This document shows positions 11,101 to 26,100 of a stretch of DNA of 64,000 bases, piece after piece. Both the position numbers and the translations under genes were made by a program. Below the pieces are notes generated by a model. The model did not search any database. It saw nothing but the letters and a program-made list of their open reading frames with translations, and had not been told where the DNA came from. The DNA comes from Margaritifera margaritifera. Its lineage: Eukaryota; Mollusca; Bivalvia; Unionida; Margaritiferidae. Numbering within the stretch: position 1 is the first letter of the stretch; the number at the start of each line of letters is the position of its first letter. The stretch is taken from positions 4,804,501-4,868,500 of the forward strand of contig JAQPZY010001664.1 of assembly GCA_029931535.1 (NCBI GenBank), in the 5' to 3' direction.

Positions 11101-14100
11101 TCTGCCATGTTGTTGGTGCTTATTAACCAGAAGCTGTTATTCACATATTCTACTTTTCCTGGAAGATTTTGTCTCAAAAATGTCAATGAGGTAAAATAAA
11201 GACAACTGTAATCATTTATATTCAGTTATGGTAAATCATAATCAAATGCCGGGTTGTTTGTCTTTTCCAATCAGTATTTGATTATTTTGATTAATCATCA
11301 CACCACTACTTCAGACAGTAGTACATTGGTTTAGGGTACGAGGAAAGTGCAAGTGGTCACTCATCAAGGCTGGTAGTTTTTTCCACATTCTTTAGTCTCT
11401 CCTCCACCTCAAAAACTACCCTACACCAATATCAGAACCATTGGGATTACTCTCTTTCTCTCTCTCTCTCTCTCTCTCGGTTTAAGTATGCTGACTTGTG
11501 AATGTTGAAGTAGCAAATGCTTTGAAAATGGCCATAGTGAAGTAATGGCCATAGCTAAGCAAAGGCCGATCATGCATAGTGTGTAATTGATTTTCAAGCA
11601 TCATGACTGCATTAATCCTGTAAAAATATGAAGTTCAGTTCTTATAATTTCAAATAGTTATAAAATAATAACAGATTTCAAGAAATAAATAACAGAACTG
11701 TAGTTAAACCATTGTTTACAAAAACTGTCAAGACACACAAGAAGGGCACATGAATACATAAGTAGTTCCTATCTGATATTATGCACTAGTAACTAATGGT
11801 TTTTCTGCATCGCAAGATGTAGTTTTAACCAATCAAAATGCTTGTTACAAAGGCTTGGTAAAACTGTGTAATTATTGTGAAGCCCCTGTGGTGACCAACT
11901 GCAAGAAGGGGGGTCATTATTGGCTTCAGTGCCTGGAAATCCTGAAATGGGATCAAAGGTCAGATGTACAAAATTTTTAATTACAAGGTATTTTCAAATA
12001 ATTTCTGACCAAACTTCATATATGAAGCCATAGCAAGAAGATGGATCATATGTATGACAGATTTTGTCCTCTGAGTCAATATCAGAGGGTGCATGTGTGT
12101 AGGAACATACAGTGAAAAACATGGGGATTTGCAATGGCAAGCCATTGCAGTTTTTCTACTTTTAATTGCCAAAAGTTATATGTGAGGTAGCATACTAACT
12201 TTGCTGTTTTTCCCACTAGAAGTAAACCAAGTTACTTATTATACTGTGTCATAAATTAATCATGCAGAGATATTTTAAATTAGTTTTCCATTTTAAAAGA
12301 AAAGAATAATTACGTACTTCAAAGCCAAATGTCCTCACTAATATCTAACCCAATAAATTCAAGCTAGCATCTTTTAAATGTTTTTTTTATAGCATTGTTC
12401 AATCCAGTCCAGAAAAAAATATGTGTATGTCTGGATTAAAGAAGTATGACATAGTACATGTAATTGTATGCAATTAAACCTGCTGTAGCAAACCACCTGC
12501 ATATATGAACCACTAGTATATAAAAACAAAAGTTCCTGAAGTTTAGACATAATGCTTATTTACCTTTATGTAAAGACCTCTGCACATAGAGACCACCTCT
12601 GAATGCTCCCAGGGCATTATTTATACAAACATTTACCATATATACTCATAAGTCTGATCCAACTGCAAACTGCATAGATTCAGGTCTGCCATCAAATAAT
12701 ATGCCATCAAATCTGGGTCTATACAGTTTGTTAGGAGAAATCAGTAGAACAAACAAGATTGACCCTGATCTGCAGGCACATTATGCAATGGCAGATCAGG
12801 TTCTAGGTTGTTTGCAGTTGGACTTAGTTAAATAAGCGAGTATATACAGTAATCCATTTTAAATTGTTGTCTTTTATATGGACATTTTCCGTAACCAAAC
12901 TTTAGACATGATCAGTTAGAAGACACAGCCCAAGCTACAGAATGGTGAGTACAGTTACCATGTGACAAATTACTCCTATAATACTGTAGCAAAATCCTGC
13001 CATAAATACACCAGATAGTGCTTTTAAATGTTTTTTTTTAATATGCATGTAGTTACTTTACATTGGAAATATTTTTTTCTTCTTTCTTTTAATGAACACA
13101 CTACAGATGTAAAAAATAAACATAAAATCATAAAGGAGTGGGAGGAAATGTTACTTTAATTTTTTTTATATCTCAAAATGATCTTCTGGGGACAAAATAT
13201 ATTGGATTTATACTTTTCTTTGAAATACTAGCCTAACACAGTATTTTGTACAAGTTTTAAAAATCATGAATATGTAAATTCTATGAAAAGTAACAAAAAT
13301 AATCCTCAACAAAAATTTTGATTTTATATTACATCAAACTAGCCAGAATGTAAGAATTACAGTAGTAATTTACTCAACGTGCAGTCAATAAAAGAATTTA
13401 CATTTAGGGAGTCTTCCAGTCATTATTCCTTCCTATCCATCTGCCTCTAAACATGCACACTGTGTCGTGTATCCAACATTGTTTTTCCACCATTGGCATT
13501 TTTTATGCTACATGTTATTTGGCATTTAAACTCATTTACATGTTTAGCTAAGCAATTTTAGAATTTTCTTTTTTCTTTTTTAATGGATGTTTTATGGCCA
13601 TTTCGACAAAAACTGTAAAATAACCCCACAAAAAAACTTTTCCTGTTGTTATTTTCAGGTTTATGCAGCTAATAGGTGTAGCTCCGACTGACACATCGGT
13701 TCTGGCAAGGATGGGAGAGTTATATGACAACGAAGGTGACAAATCTCAGGCATTCCAGTACTATTATGATGTAAGTCTTGTATCTTTTTTTTTATAATGG
13801 GACAACACATTACTTGTAACTGTCAAATCATAATTTAATATCATCAAATTTTTAAGAATTTACTAGTTGGATTCTTGATTTTTTAAAAATGCATATATTT
13901 GAGCCTTCATCTTTATTTAAATTCTGTGCCAGGACTCCTCACTTAATGCATAGCAAAGTTTAAAATATTTAATTTTCTAAATATTATTTCAAATAGTCAT
14001 AATTTTTTAATTTTTAAAATCTTCTATTTAAGTTGGAGGTATACAGAAATCAAAGTTGCACTGAATACCAGCCTGATTTTTTAAAGTGAATTTATTTTGT

Positions 14101-17100
14101 TCAGACATGAGAGTTGCCAGAATATCTGAACACACACCCAAAAAAAGTCATGATGCTCAAACTGTACTTTGAGCCTCTGAACATCCTCGAAATTGACTCA
14201 GTATGTATGTATACATAACAAAAATCAAGCTGTCCAGAAAGTTTTGTAAATTAGATTCATTCTTTGTTATGTACCATATATACTTGCTGATAAGTCAGGT
14301 CCAACTGTAAACTGCATAGACCAAGATCTACAATCGCATAATGCGCTAGCTGATCTGGGTCTGTGCAGTTTGTTAGAAGTAATCAGTAGAACAAACAACA
14401 TAGACCCTGATCTGCCAGCACATTATGCGATAGCAGATTAAGGTCTATGTTGTTTGTAGTTGGACCTGATTTAATAAGCAAGTATATATGGTACCTTATT
14501 TAGCATAATACTTCCACATGCCTTAATAAGCAAGTATATATGGTACCTTATTTAGCATAATACTTCCACATGCCTTAATAAGCAAGTATATATGGTACCT
14601 TATTTAGCATAATACTTCCACATGCCTTAATAAGCAAGTATATATGGTACCTTATTTAGCACAATACTTCCACATGCCTTAATAAGCATACACCCCTCTA
14701 TTTCATCAAAACCTGCAAACAAATATCCCTTGCTTAATGGTCATTTCTTGATCCCAGCATGCCTCGTGGGAGGGAAGCAGTTGCTAAATTACACCTAGAA
14801 CATTGTGATTTTTGTCAAGTCCAACTTGGCTGAAGCTATACATAGTAATCATTTTGGCATTGGTCTGTGTGTCCATCCATATGTCCATCCACACCCGAGA
14901 TTGACCTCAGTGTCAAAGTTGTTTACTTTCCTTTTATTTAAATCCATTTTATCCTACTCTCTTCAGATTTTAAATATAGCTTCATTATGCACTTATTTTT
15001 ATCTAGCTAAATACACGCCCTTGTCAGGGACAGGCTTGACATGCAGGCCATGGCCAGTTTCTTGTTATTGGAACTTAACACTGTGTATCTGACATCTCCT
15101 CACCACTTAATCTAATGGGTTAAATCAGTCTCAAAAATGAATCATACAAATGGTTCCACTCCACAGTTTCATATTTTGCACAGAGTTAAATTTTAAAAGA
15201 AAAAGTATTGACAATTGACATATGGGATCATGTTATTTAATAAATAATCCAGGAATGCTTATGTTGGTGTAAATCTGTTTCATTTAAGCATTCGGTATGT
15301 ACAAGATGCTGTGGGTATCTAGCTCAGTGTGATTACCACAGCATTAAAATATGCAACTTAGAGTTAAGAGTTAACACCCAGTTGTAGAAAGCAAAAATGA
15401 GCACCAAATGAGTTAACATTAAAAATGTTTAGCAGCTCAGATTTTCTTCAAATTTTGTCTAAAGAAAAGCAAATTAAGGTACTTTTATTTCCATACCAGT
15501 GTAGATTTTGGAAAATTGGTTTGTCAAAACATGGACAAGGCAAATAGACAGAATTTTGGCTATTTTTGAAGCCTTTTTGCAAGTTCACAATCTGGTTTAA
15601 ACAGGTGCAGAATAAGTCTGATTTAAAATACAATAAAATCACCAGTAACACTGATAGAGACATTTTTTTTTGGTCATCTGAGATGAAAAATTTCCCAGAT
15701 TTTGGCAGTTTTCACAGCAATGGTTTAACCTGATCAGATGATAGGCTGCCAGAAAGTGAAATGTTTTGAAAACTGGAGTGTAATCTATGTTTTATTCCCC
15801 ATGAGCATTTTGGGAGAGACAATGCACCTCCAAAGTGAAGAGCTCCGAACATATATAAAAGGAGGTAACTTGCCTAGTATGTATATACCCTACTCAACTG
15901 TGAGTTATCTCCCTTGGTGAGGATAACACTATTGCCTCAGTGCTGTAAATTGGTGGTGAAATGTCACCCGGAGAAAACTATGCTTTGATTGATGCATCAC
16001 ACTCAATTTAGAGTACATTTGCTGCAGTTTTTCTCCACAGTGGCTTTAGTGCAGAATATGTAGATTTTTGACAAATACATAGGAGGAAAAACTCAGGAAT
16101 TCTTTACTTGCAGTCACGGAGTACAGGGTTGAGGATGTTACAAAGTAGAATGCAGCTCACACAACAATATATCGATTACATCGCAATGAAGTGCATCTGC
16201 TCTGCCATTCACAGTCTGGTTTATTTTCACTTGTTTTTTATTGGATTTCAGTCTGTGCAAAGAGAATGTATATTATCCAGTCATTGTGCTCATATACTAA
16301 TGCTTGGAGATGATGTACTAAGATTTAGATGACCCAGGAGTCAAAACAGCCTTACAGCAGGGATATATTCTGAAAGAGTATGAGCTGTGAGGAGTGTTTG
16401 TACTTACATATGAAAGGAACATTGTTTATGATATCATCATTGTGTGACGAGCTTAAACCTCATGAAATATAAAATTCTTAAGTGCACCAATGCAGGTATT
16501 ATGAATACAGTACTTATATTGAAGTTTTATCATTTTGAGCATTACTTTACTTTTGTGTTTAGAGAGTTTCATATCTACTAGATTTGGTATTAAGCAGGAT
16601 TTTTAAAAAATCATAAACATATAGATGAACTATGTTTATCATGATAATTTTATATTTTTTTTACTCTTTGTTATTTACAGTCCTACAGATATTTCCCATC
16701 CAATATACCAGTGATTGAGTGGCTAGGTGCCTATTACATTGACTCCAAATTTTGTGAAAAAGCAATACACTATTTTGAGAGAGCAGCCATTGTACAGTAA
16801 GTATTTCAGTCTGTATAGAGACAGTTAAAGGATATCATTTAGTGGAGATAAGGTTCTCTTAATTTATGCAAATTACAGGTAAACCCGGTTATAACACAAT
16901 AGTCAGGGTCCATAAAAAGACAGTGTGATATATGCAGGATAAATTCTATAATACGATGGTCCTAACCAAATATTAAATGTCACAATTAGGAGGAGGGGAG
17001 TATTGATATCAGCTTAACTTACTTACATTGTTTTAAGCACACTATCCTTTGTTTTGACTGTTTTAAGGAGCAAATTTGACCAACAGCAGCTGTCAAATTA

Positions 17101-20100
17101 ATTGAAAGAAAACAATTATTTCCATTGTTATTGATCCAAAGCAATGCAGATTGATGTGGTACATGGTTAGATAGCATAAACCCTGACTAGTCGAAATTAA
17201 CAGTAAAGCTAGGCATTTGAAATGTAGATTGTGACTGTAACTTACTTAAGCTTCCTGCATGAGCATTGAAGGACACAGAATAACTGAATATCCGTCTTTA
17301 TTTGCTCTTTATGGAGTGTACAAGTTTCTAAGAATTTAGAATAGGTCATTTGATTCTGTGAACATGTATGTGGACATTAGCCAGTGTCATGGTACTTTGA
17401 TACCCATGTCATATTTTCTATTTAGCAATAACAGTTCAAATGTCATATTTCCTTTAGGAGACAAATAAATAGGTCACATTTTGACAAAGTTATTTTGTCC
17501 TGGTTGACGTAATACTTTTTATTCCTCAATAAGCATAGCTAAAATAATGTGAAAAAGCAGTAATTTTGTTGAATATAAATTAAACATTACACTATTGACT
17601 AGTTCCCTGTCTCAGTATAGCTGCTATATGGCCTAAGCTAAAGTTGGGACAGGGAATCATTACAAGCCTGTTTCAAACAGCTGTATTGTTGGGGGAAGAT
17701 CATTTGTGAAAGGTAATAAAGCAAGTGTTTATTGTTACATAAAGTAACTGATCCAAGTTCCTTTCTACCAAGTTGAGTAAAATTTATTCATTATCATTTT
17801 TTATCAGTTTCAAACAATTTTTTTAGACTGGAACTGAACTATTGACTGATGAAAGTCACTACTGATTTCATTACATCCCAATTAATGTAACATTGAGGTT
17901 TAAGATGGCCCTAAGGTCCATTAAAATTTGCCTTTGCTGTGTACATAATGACTGCTAAGAATGTTATTTAAAATCTGCAAGATATATGATTCTCTTCCTT
18001 TACTGAAGAGTTGCCGATGATCTTTGTGTCAACATTACTGATGTTTTGATTATTAGTGCAATCAGGACATCTAACAAATAAAAAAACCAGTAGCCATGAT
18101 GTTGCCATGTTATATCCAAATTCTCATTATAATGAAGTGTGTTATAGTGGAGTTGCCCTCTAATGTTTTTCTTGGATATGAAAGGGTAACTAATCCACAT
18201 CACATTGTGGTAACAGTATTGTGCCTTTGACCTAGGTCTGGTCTACCTAGTTGAATATGAGTACCAAAATTATATCGGGATTAACCTGTTGTTATGGGCC
18301 ACCAATAGGCTGGTTCATTGCCCTATCAAGTCTAATGTTTTTGTCACTTTCATGGCTGGATTACGTAGGATTACACATGCATATTAATGAGGATGTTGCA
18401 TCTGATGTTAACATTGTTATCATTCTGGAGGCAATTTTTGATGAAACTTGGAATATATGCTTATATCATTAAGATCTCATATGAGTTCAATAATGAGCAA
18501 GATCCACACATTTTAATGAAATGATCTTGCATCTGATTGGCTGACCATGTTGCTAATCTGGAGGCCAGATTTCTGATCCGATTTTGATAAAACTTGGAAT
18601 ATGTGCTTATATCATAAAAATCTCAGATGAGTTCAGAAATGAGCTAGATGTATGCATATTAATGAGTTGATCTGCATCTGATTGGCTGAGTTTGTTTCCA
18701 CTATGGAGGCCATATTTCTGATCCGGTTTTGATCAGACTTGAAATATATGCTTATATCATCGAGATCTTGTGCAAGCGTGACAGTGAGCAAGATGCACAC
18801 ATATTAATGAGTTGATCTTGCATCTGATTGGCCGAGCTTGTTGCCATTCTGGAAATCATATTTCTGATCCCATTTTGATCAAACTTTCAATATGGGCTTA
18901 TATCATTAAGATCTTGGATGGGTTTGATAATGAGTGAGATCCAGTCATATTAATGATGTAAACTTGGCTGTACTTGTTACCGCTCTGGAAGCCATATTTG
19001 TGATCCAATTTTGGTCAGACTTGGAATATATGCTTTTATTATACACCTACTATAGTGTAACCAAATCATAATCTTTCATTGATGCCATTTGACAGACTGT
19101 TATAGTTTCATATTGTACAATTTCTGAATCAAACTTACATGCTTAGACTGTTTAGGATGCCAACAATCCATATTGGATGGTGAAAACCTATACTGTAGAG
19201 AAGGGATATAAATGTTGCTTGATTCCTATAGTTATTTCTCTTGCCACAAATTTTCTGTTTGCATATTCATACTGGCTAGTCTAGGTTTTCTACATTTTTG
19301 TACATTTATATTTTGATTTTTATATTTATATAAAAATAGTCCTCTTCCTCAGAAATCTTAACAAAATTTCTTTCTTAAGCATATTTCTTTTTCTTTTGTC
19401 TTGAAGACAAATAGAATATATATCTAGTAACAAGTGACATTTGTAAATGTGATAAACATTGATAATAAGATCCAAAAATAACAGAATGTTAAGAAAATAT
19501 GCACAATTTTTCCTTGTACTTTATTGGGATAGCTTCTCACAACTTTTTATTTATGGCATAATAGGTGCACTTTATTTATTAAAATATCATTATATGTTGT
19601 TAGTTCAGGGGAGACGATAAAGTACAGGGAGGAAATATGCACCGTTATAATAAGAGCTTGACAAATATAATAACAACAACAGCAACTACTACACAACAAC
19701 TAAACAAGAACAACAGCAATGAATAATAATAATAATAATAAAAATAATGACTACAACAACATGAAACACTCATCCTGATTATCATGATCATAATGATCAT
19801 CATCAGGTTAGAGTCATATTTTTTCTTTTATTTTCAGTGGTATGTTGCATTTTAAACCTACTTAAATCTCATCTTAATTTTCACATAACTTTTGATAAAT
19901 TACTTGTCCTGAAGCTATAGGACAAGGGATTTATATGTGCATATGTATGAGTCCCAGCTTGACAAATTAGATAAACCTCTTCTTTCGCTGATTATCGAAA
20001 ATAAAGGATGTTTTCAAATATTAGGAAAGCATTATTAGAATTAGGGTCTCGTCCAATAGAAATTTTTCAACACAACATAGACTCATACAATAAAAATCCA

Positions 20101-23100
20101 TATTGTACAGATTACTGTATAATAACTCCTTAATATCGTCATAACTTTGGACTGTGTCAATAATGAGTGAGATTCATGCATATTTATGAGGTGATCTTGC
20201 ATGTGATTGGCTGAGCTTATTACCATGCTGGAATCCATAATTAAGATCTGATTCTGATCAAAATTTGAATGTGGGCTTATATCATCAAGATCTTGGGCAG
20301 TTTCAAAATAAAGTGGGATACATGCATATTGATGAGGTGATCTTGGATCTGATTGACTGACGTTGTTACCACTCTTGAAGCCATGTTTTGGATCTGTTGG
20401 GTTTGTTATCATTAAGATCTGGGTGACTTCAGTTATGAGCAAGAGACAGTGGTCTTTAGAAAGAATTGTTAACAGGATGTTGTAAAAGAGGTAAAATCAA
20501 CATGATGATATACAAATTTGGGAGATAGTTATATAGCATGTATTCTTACAATACTGCATGAGCCTGCTTAGTAAAATGATCAACTGTTAAGTTATGTAAG
20601 CCAGGTAAGCGATATCAGGTCCCCTTGGGACTCTTGTTCTTCCCAAAGTTTTTTGCAATTTTTCCCATTATATTTTTTATTACACAAATTTAATCAGCAC
20701 CATATAGCCTGAATTGTACTGACATGCTGTTAAACCCTATATATACATGCATACATACAGACATACATACATAAATACATACATACATACATACATACAT
20801 ACATACATACATACATACATACATACATACATACATACATACATACATACATACTCTATACATAAAGCAGAAGAAACAGAATGGACAAAAACAGACTATG
20901 CATTTGACAAAAAATCTAGAAGACAACGTTGTTGCATTTGAAGATTTGGACATTGCATTTGAAGATTTATACAAAAGTTACGGGCAACAACATTCCTTTA
21001 TTTAAAGATTCTAGGACTTTACTGATGGTGTCACTGTTGGAAATTTAGTGCTGACAGTGACAGGTCAGTAAAAGATATATCCTTTATTGAAATTCCCAAA
21101 TCTCTAATACAAGACTGTTATCTACATTTTTTTGAAGCCCACATTAGTGGGAAGCAAGACTTAGTAGTCACTTGTCCAACAGCAATGGTGACATTGTCAA
21201 TGGTTTGTTAAGGTTTTGGTTAAGTTTTTCATTTGCATATATTTCTTTATCCCCTTGATAGATTCTCATATACTGGCATGAATCATTATTAGGCTGAGAC
21301 AATTCATTTAACGATCTGCTTGCTCCTTTTACCTTAAGGTCAAAGTCACAGTCAGAAAATTTGTCTTAAGGTTTTGGTTACATTCTTGTCATTTACCTAC
21401 ATTTCTTAAACTTTGTGACAGACTCTCATCACACATGGCAGGAATCATTGTGAAGCTAAGACAATTCATTATGTGACATGCTTGCTTGCCCCTTTGATCT
21501 TGGGATCTTAGTCAGTCATAGAAAATTTGTGTCAAGGTTTTGTATAAAGATTTTTGTTTGTTTATATTTCTTAAACCCCATGATGGATTTTCTTCATACT
21601 TGTGTTGATTCTATATAAACCTAAGACAATTCATTTTCCAACGTGCTCACTTGCCCTTTGAACTTGGGTCAAGGTAACAGTTATAGGGGTCAAGCAGTGC
21701 TTTGATCATGGGCTGGACATGCAGGCCCTGGACTTTTTGCAAGTATTTTATCGACAAATGATCAAAAATATATTTTTCTGCAACAGAGCATCACATGGTA
21801 CACAAGAGCATCAGTGTTTCTAACAGTCTAAAGTAGATTTTACAGTTGGTTCATTCCATACCAAATTAGCCAAAATCCAAATATCTTCCCAGGTGACTGT
21901 CTTCAGTTTCCATGAATTTTTTCCAGGTGTACATCTATGTAAATGATGGCTGCATGCAAAATTTCAGTAAAAGATTCCAGTTACTTATGAAGTTATGGCC
22001 AATTGAAGTGGGGAGGGGTAGCATAGTTTTTTCACTTGCAAATTTGTCGGTTTACAATGGAGGGTTTTCAAATGCTAGTAACTTTATTATTTTTCAGATA
22101 TCAGGCTGAAATTTAGTATACTACATATTTGTGACATGGGTAATCTGAATCTGAGCTCAGATGTTCAATATCTCATATAAAGATTTTTTTTCTTCTTCAG
22201 ATTTTAAGGTAGCATTACTACCTGGTCATCCATCACAAACACCAAATATGATTCTATTTGAAAATGATACCTACATGGGATTGTACTAAATTAATCTGGT
22301 CTGAATCAAATTCATTGTTAAGCTGTACCTGAAGCTCAAACTTGAGACAAATCACAAAATGTGACAATTGTGCCCTTATAACAGGTGGTTTGACCATGTG
22401 GGCATAATGAATTTTTTATATGATCAAGATACATAGTTTAGCTGATCACAGTTTTTTTGCTTGCTGTGTACATTACTATCCTATCTAGAATCATGAAACT
22501 TGGTGTAGTGATGCATTTTGTAGCAGGTCATTATGGCCCATGTTTTATGCTTTACTGACTTGGTTAGATTTTGTATTTGATGTTCATTTCTTAGGCACTG
22601 TTCATACTAGAATTGTGAAATTAATGATGATATGCATCTCTGTTACTAGCACACCCTTACAACAGAAAAAGCTCATTATGACCTATATTTTATCTTTTAT
22701 GGGTGTTGGTTAAGTTTTTGTAGAGCATATTATGGTATGATGCTGTCCATCCTGTTTGGTTTCCACACAATAACTTTAGTTGTTCACCATCTACAGTTAC
22801 AAAATTTCAGGCTCAAAAGCTAAAAGATCATGGTCACTTTGACTGAAAGAAGGAAAATAGTTTCCACACAATAACTTAAGTTCTCCACCATGTACAGTTA
22901 CCAGATTTTGTGGATAGTTCGCACTTGATATAAGGAAGAACCCTATCAATTTTGTGATTAAGTGGTCAAAGGTCAAGGTGACTGACTGAAAGAAGAAAAA
23001 TGGTTTCCACACAATAACTTGAGTTCTGCACCATCTGTGGTTACCAAACTTTGTTGATGGCTTGCATTCGGGGTAAGGAAGAAACATATCAATTTTAGGC

Positions 23101-26100
23101 TCAAAAGGTCAAATGTCAAGGCCACTGTGACTGAAAGAAGAAAAATGATTTTCTGCACAATAACTTGAGTTCTCCATCATCTACAGTTACCATACTTTTT
23201 GGATGGCTTGCACTTGGTGTGTGAAGAAGAACCTTATTGATTTTGTAGTCAAAAGGTCAAAGCTCAAGGTTCCTGTGACTGAAAAAATATTTAAAAAACT
23301 ATTCCCATACAATAATATTGGATCTACATGACATACCTTAACCAAACTTTGTGGATGGCTTGCACTTATGGTAAGGAAGAAGGCTATTGATTTGGGGTTC
23401 AAAAGGTCAAAGGTCAAAGTCATTGACTGAAAGAAAGAAAAATGATTTCACTTAATAACATTGGTTCTACATCACAGACCTGTCTCAAACTTTGTGGATT
23501 GCTTGCACTTTGGGTAAGGAAGAAGCCTATCAATTTGGGGGGCAAAGAGACAAAGTACATGGTCACTCTGGCTGAAGGAAAACAAATGATCATAGTTGGG
23601 TATTTATCATAGTGTAAATTGTTACCTAATTACTCGGAAAGTTAACAAAAGTCCTTCAGACTTTATTTATTTAGTGAGTGATTATGTAAAAATGTCCGCT
23701 TCAATAAATACCCAACCATGATCATTTACTTAGTGAGTGATTAGGTAAAAATGTACACTTCAATAAATATCCAACCATGATCATTTAATCTTATATGAAT
23801 TGTTTTGATTTGCATGCCATTATAGTGATTTTTGGAATATGTATAAGTTTTTAACTTTTTGTTTGGACTTAGACTGTTAGATCTACAGTAGGAACATTAC
23901 ATGTTTTGTAAACAAATATTTTATTTTTTTGGTTAAATTTGCAGACCCAGTCAGGTAAAGTGGCATTTGATGATAGCCAGCTGTCACCGCAGAAGTGGGA
24001 ACTATAATCATGCCTTGGATACATACAAATATATACACAGGAAATTCCCAGATAATGTGGAATGTAAGTATTTTTGTTTATAATCGTTAAATAATATGGC
24101 ATGAACAAAATATACATAGATGTAGATGAAAAACAGGAATCATTCAGTTTGTATTGTGGTACAGACTCTTCGCAAGATTTAAAGTTATATATTGGCATTA
24201 ATTTTATCTACACTTTATAAATACTCAAAATAGGACAGTGGCAAAACTTTACCTTAATGTTGCATTTCACATTATTTTTTATGTTTAAAAGTGATCAATT
24301 TTCAGTTCCTCACTGTTTGAAAATGAATATTAAAAATTGTAACCAGCCATAGAATGTCAAAATTAGTCATGTGATGCTATTTTCCTACATACAAAATGGA
24401 AAGCAATGTATAGTACATGCACAATGTGGCAGGGCATGGACTAATCATATCATCATTGATGGGGGTGGAAGATTCATTGACATCAGCTTTACCCATTCCA
24501 ACATCTGTTGGATTTACTATTTTAAGCATGTAAGCCATTCAGCTACATAAACATAATGTATAACAATGAAAATAAAAATGAGGTGTGCTCATATGTTAGG
24601 AACATTTGGTGTCAAAATGAGCACTTACATTTCTGTCAGATAGACTCTTTCTCAAAGAAAAAATGGCTCCATGATATTGTCCATTCACCTTTATGCACAT
24701 GGCTTTTGTTTATAAAATAAAATGTTTGTTTTGATCATTCTATATTGTTGGTTCAGCTTTAGAAAAGTAAGGGCAATAATCCATGAAATTTAGTCACTGC
24801 CTTGACAAAATTATTAATTTCATCTAATTCTACTGTTCTCTGTGATTCCTATGGATAAACAAATGTGTAAAAAGGTGAATATTTGTAACTTTTCCTGTTG
24901 ATCAAAAATGTGCATATGTGGACACTATTTATATCATGTCAGAAAATGAAACCACAAAATACATAGCTTAAGATAGGAGGAATATTAACTTCTGATTTCT
25001 GATCTCTTAAATATTATATAACAAATGATTTTAACAGCATGCATCTAATAAATTTCAAAAGTGGGGGCAAAAAAAGAAGAGATTTTTCCAGAGAAGGTAT
25101 TCTCCCACCTCCATCCTTTATTTTTGCTGGAGAAAGCCCATTTTTGCACACAAGAGATATATTAAGATTTATGATTACAGACTATTAAGATTTATGATTG
25201 TCCTACCATTTCTCTTTGAAAACGAGGTAATGACTGATGCCGTACCTCCCTTCTTGTCTGAATTTGTTGTAATCTTTCAGATTTTTCAGCTTGCGCCTTG
25301 ACAGACCTGCCAACTCTTATAAATTCACCATAAGGCTTACTGAAAAAGCATTAAATTATGGACTTACAGAACAATAGCTAAAAATTATGAAAATGTGATT
25401 GTTGCAGTCAAATCTGGATATCGGCTTGACCAGGTTTGGTCGAGATCCAGGTTTTTACATTAGACTCTGGAGTTGGTCAGGGAACCAGACTAACTATACA
25501 GGGAGTACCTCAGATGCTTTAATCTACCTATGTGGATCTTGCAAAATGCCCTCATGATCAAGGTTTTCCTTTTAGGTTATAGCATAGTCTGGAAATGTCA
25601 TCCAGGAAATGCAAACATGTTGAAACCAAAGTCCACAATCAGTCTTTTAAAACGTCCAAATGGCACAGACATATAAAAATTATATTCAAGTGCTTGGCCA
25701 TGTTTAAAAAAAAAAGGAAGGAAAGGCAACAGTTGCATTTATTGGACATCATGTCATATTGATTCAAGTATTGCACATAGTGGGAGAGACAATTGCTCTT
25801 GCCATGAGAATACAACAAAAATGAAAGATTACATTGAGTTGAGAGATCTAGCAAGAAGTAATTGACCTCCATGGAGTTGGAACTGCAGTTTCTGAAACTG
25901 AACTGGAGGTCATTAAGGCTGAAGTGTACTTTACAAACTTTTAAGTTGAACGTAATGTTACCTTCGCAACATCAAACCACACTTCTGAACTTTTTAAGTG
26001 TATGTTTTCCACATCAACAATGGCAGTACATGATATTTCATTAAGCTTTACTAAAAATTGGTATAATTTACAGAAAAATATTGACTGCCGTATTGAGAAA

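Larger units (their letters stand above)
10529..12905 (+). other. U12-type (minor spliceosome) GT-AG intron
   Basis: The donor GTATCCTTT at 10529-10537 matches the U12 GT-subtype consensus at every position. The sequence TTCCGTAAC at 12887-12895 differs from the U12 branch consensus TTCCTTAAC at one base. Its branch adenosine (12893 or 12894) lies 11-12 nt from the AG at 12904-12905, the spacing typical of this class. A strong polypyrimidine tract is absent, also as expected. The intron holds a SINE, a CT microsatellite and a fold-back element. Confidence 0.9.
13771..16680 (+). other. IFT88 intron, about 2.9 kb
   Basis: It contains a fold-back element at 14272-14493 whose end has been tandemly multiplied (14471-14690). 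The rest (13771-14270 and 14700-16680) shows no feature I can name. The acceptor is TTATTTACAG. Confidence 0.8.
16797..23944 (+). other. IFT88 intron, about 7.1 kb (largest here)
   Basis: It holds the GGCTGAGCTTGTG-family arrays at 18350-19040 and 20140-20440, a CATA microsatellite, a third array at 21130-21690 and a fourth at 22780-23580. Near 16880-16960 a GTAAACCCGGTTATAACAC segment resembles a dispersed invertebrate repeat, and similar phrases occur at 28130 and 29640. No additional exon was found. Confidence 0.75.

Noticed and set aside
20083..20442. 119-codon minus-strand ORF
   Set aside because: It lies inside the GGCTGAGCTTG tandem array; the residues follow the repeat and no homologous protein is recognisable.
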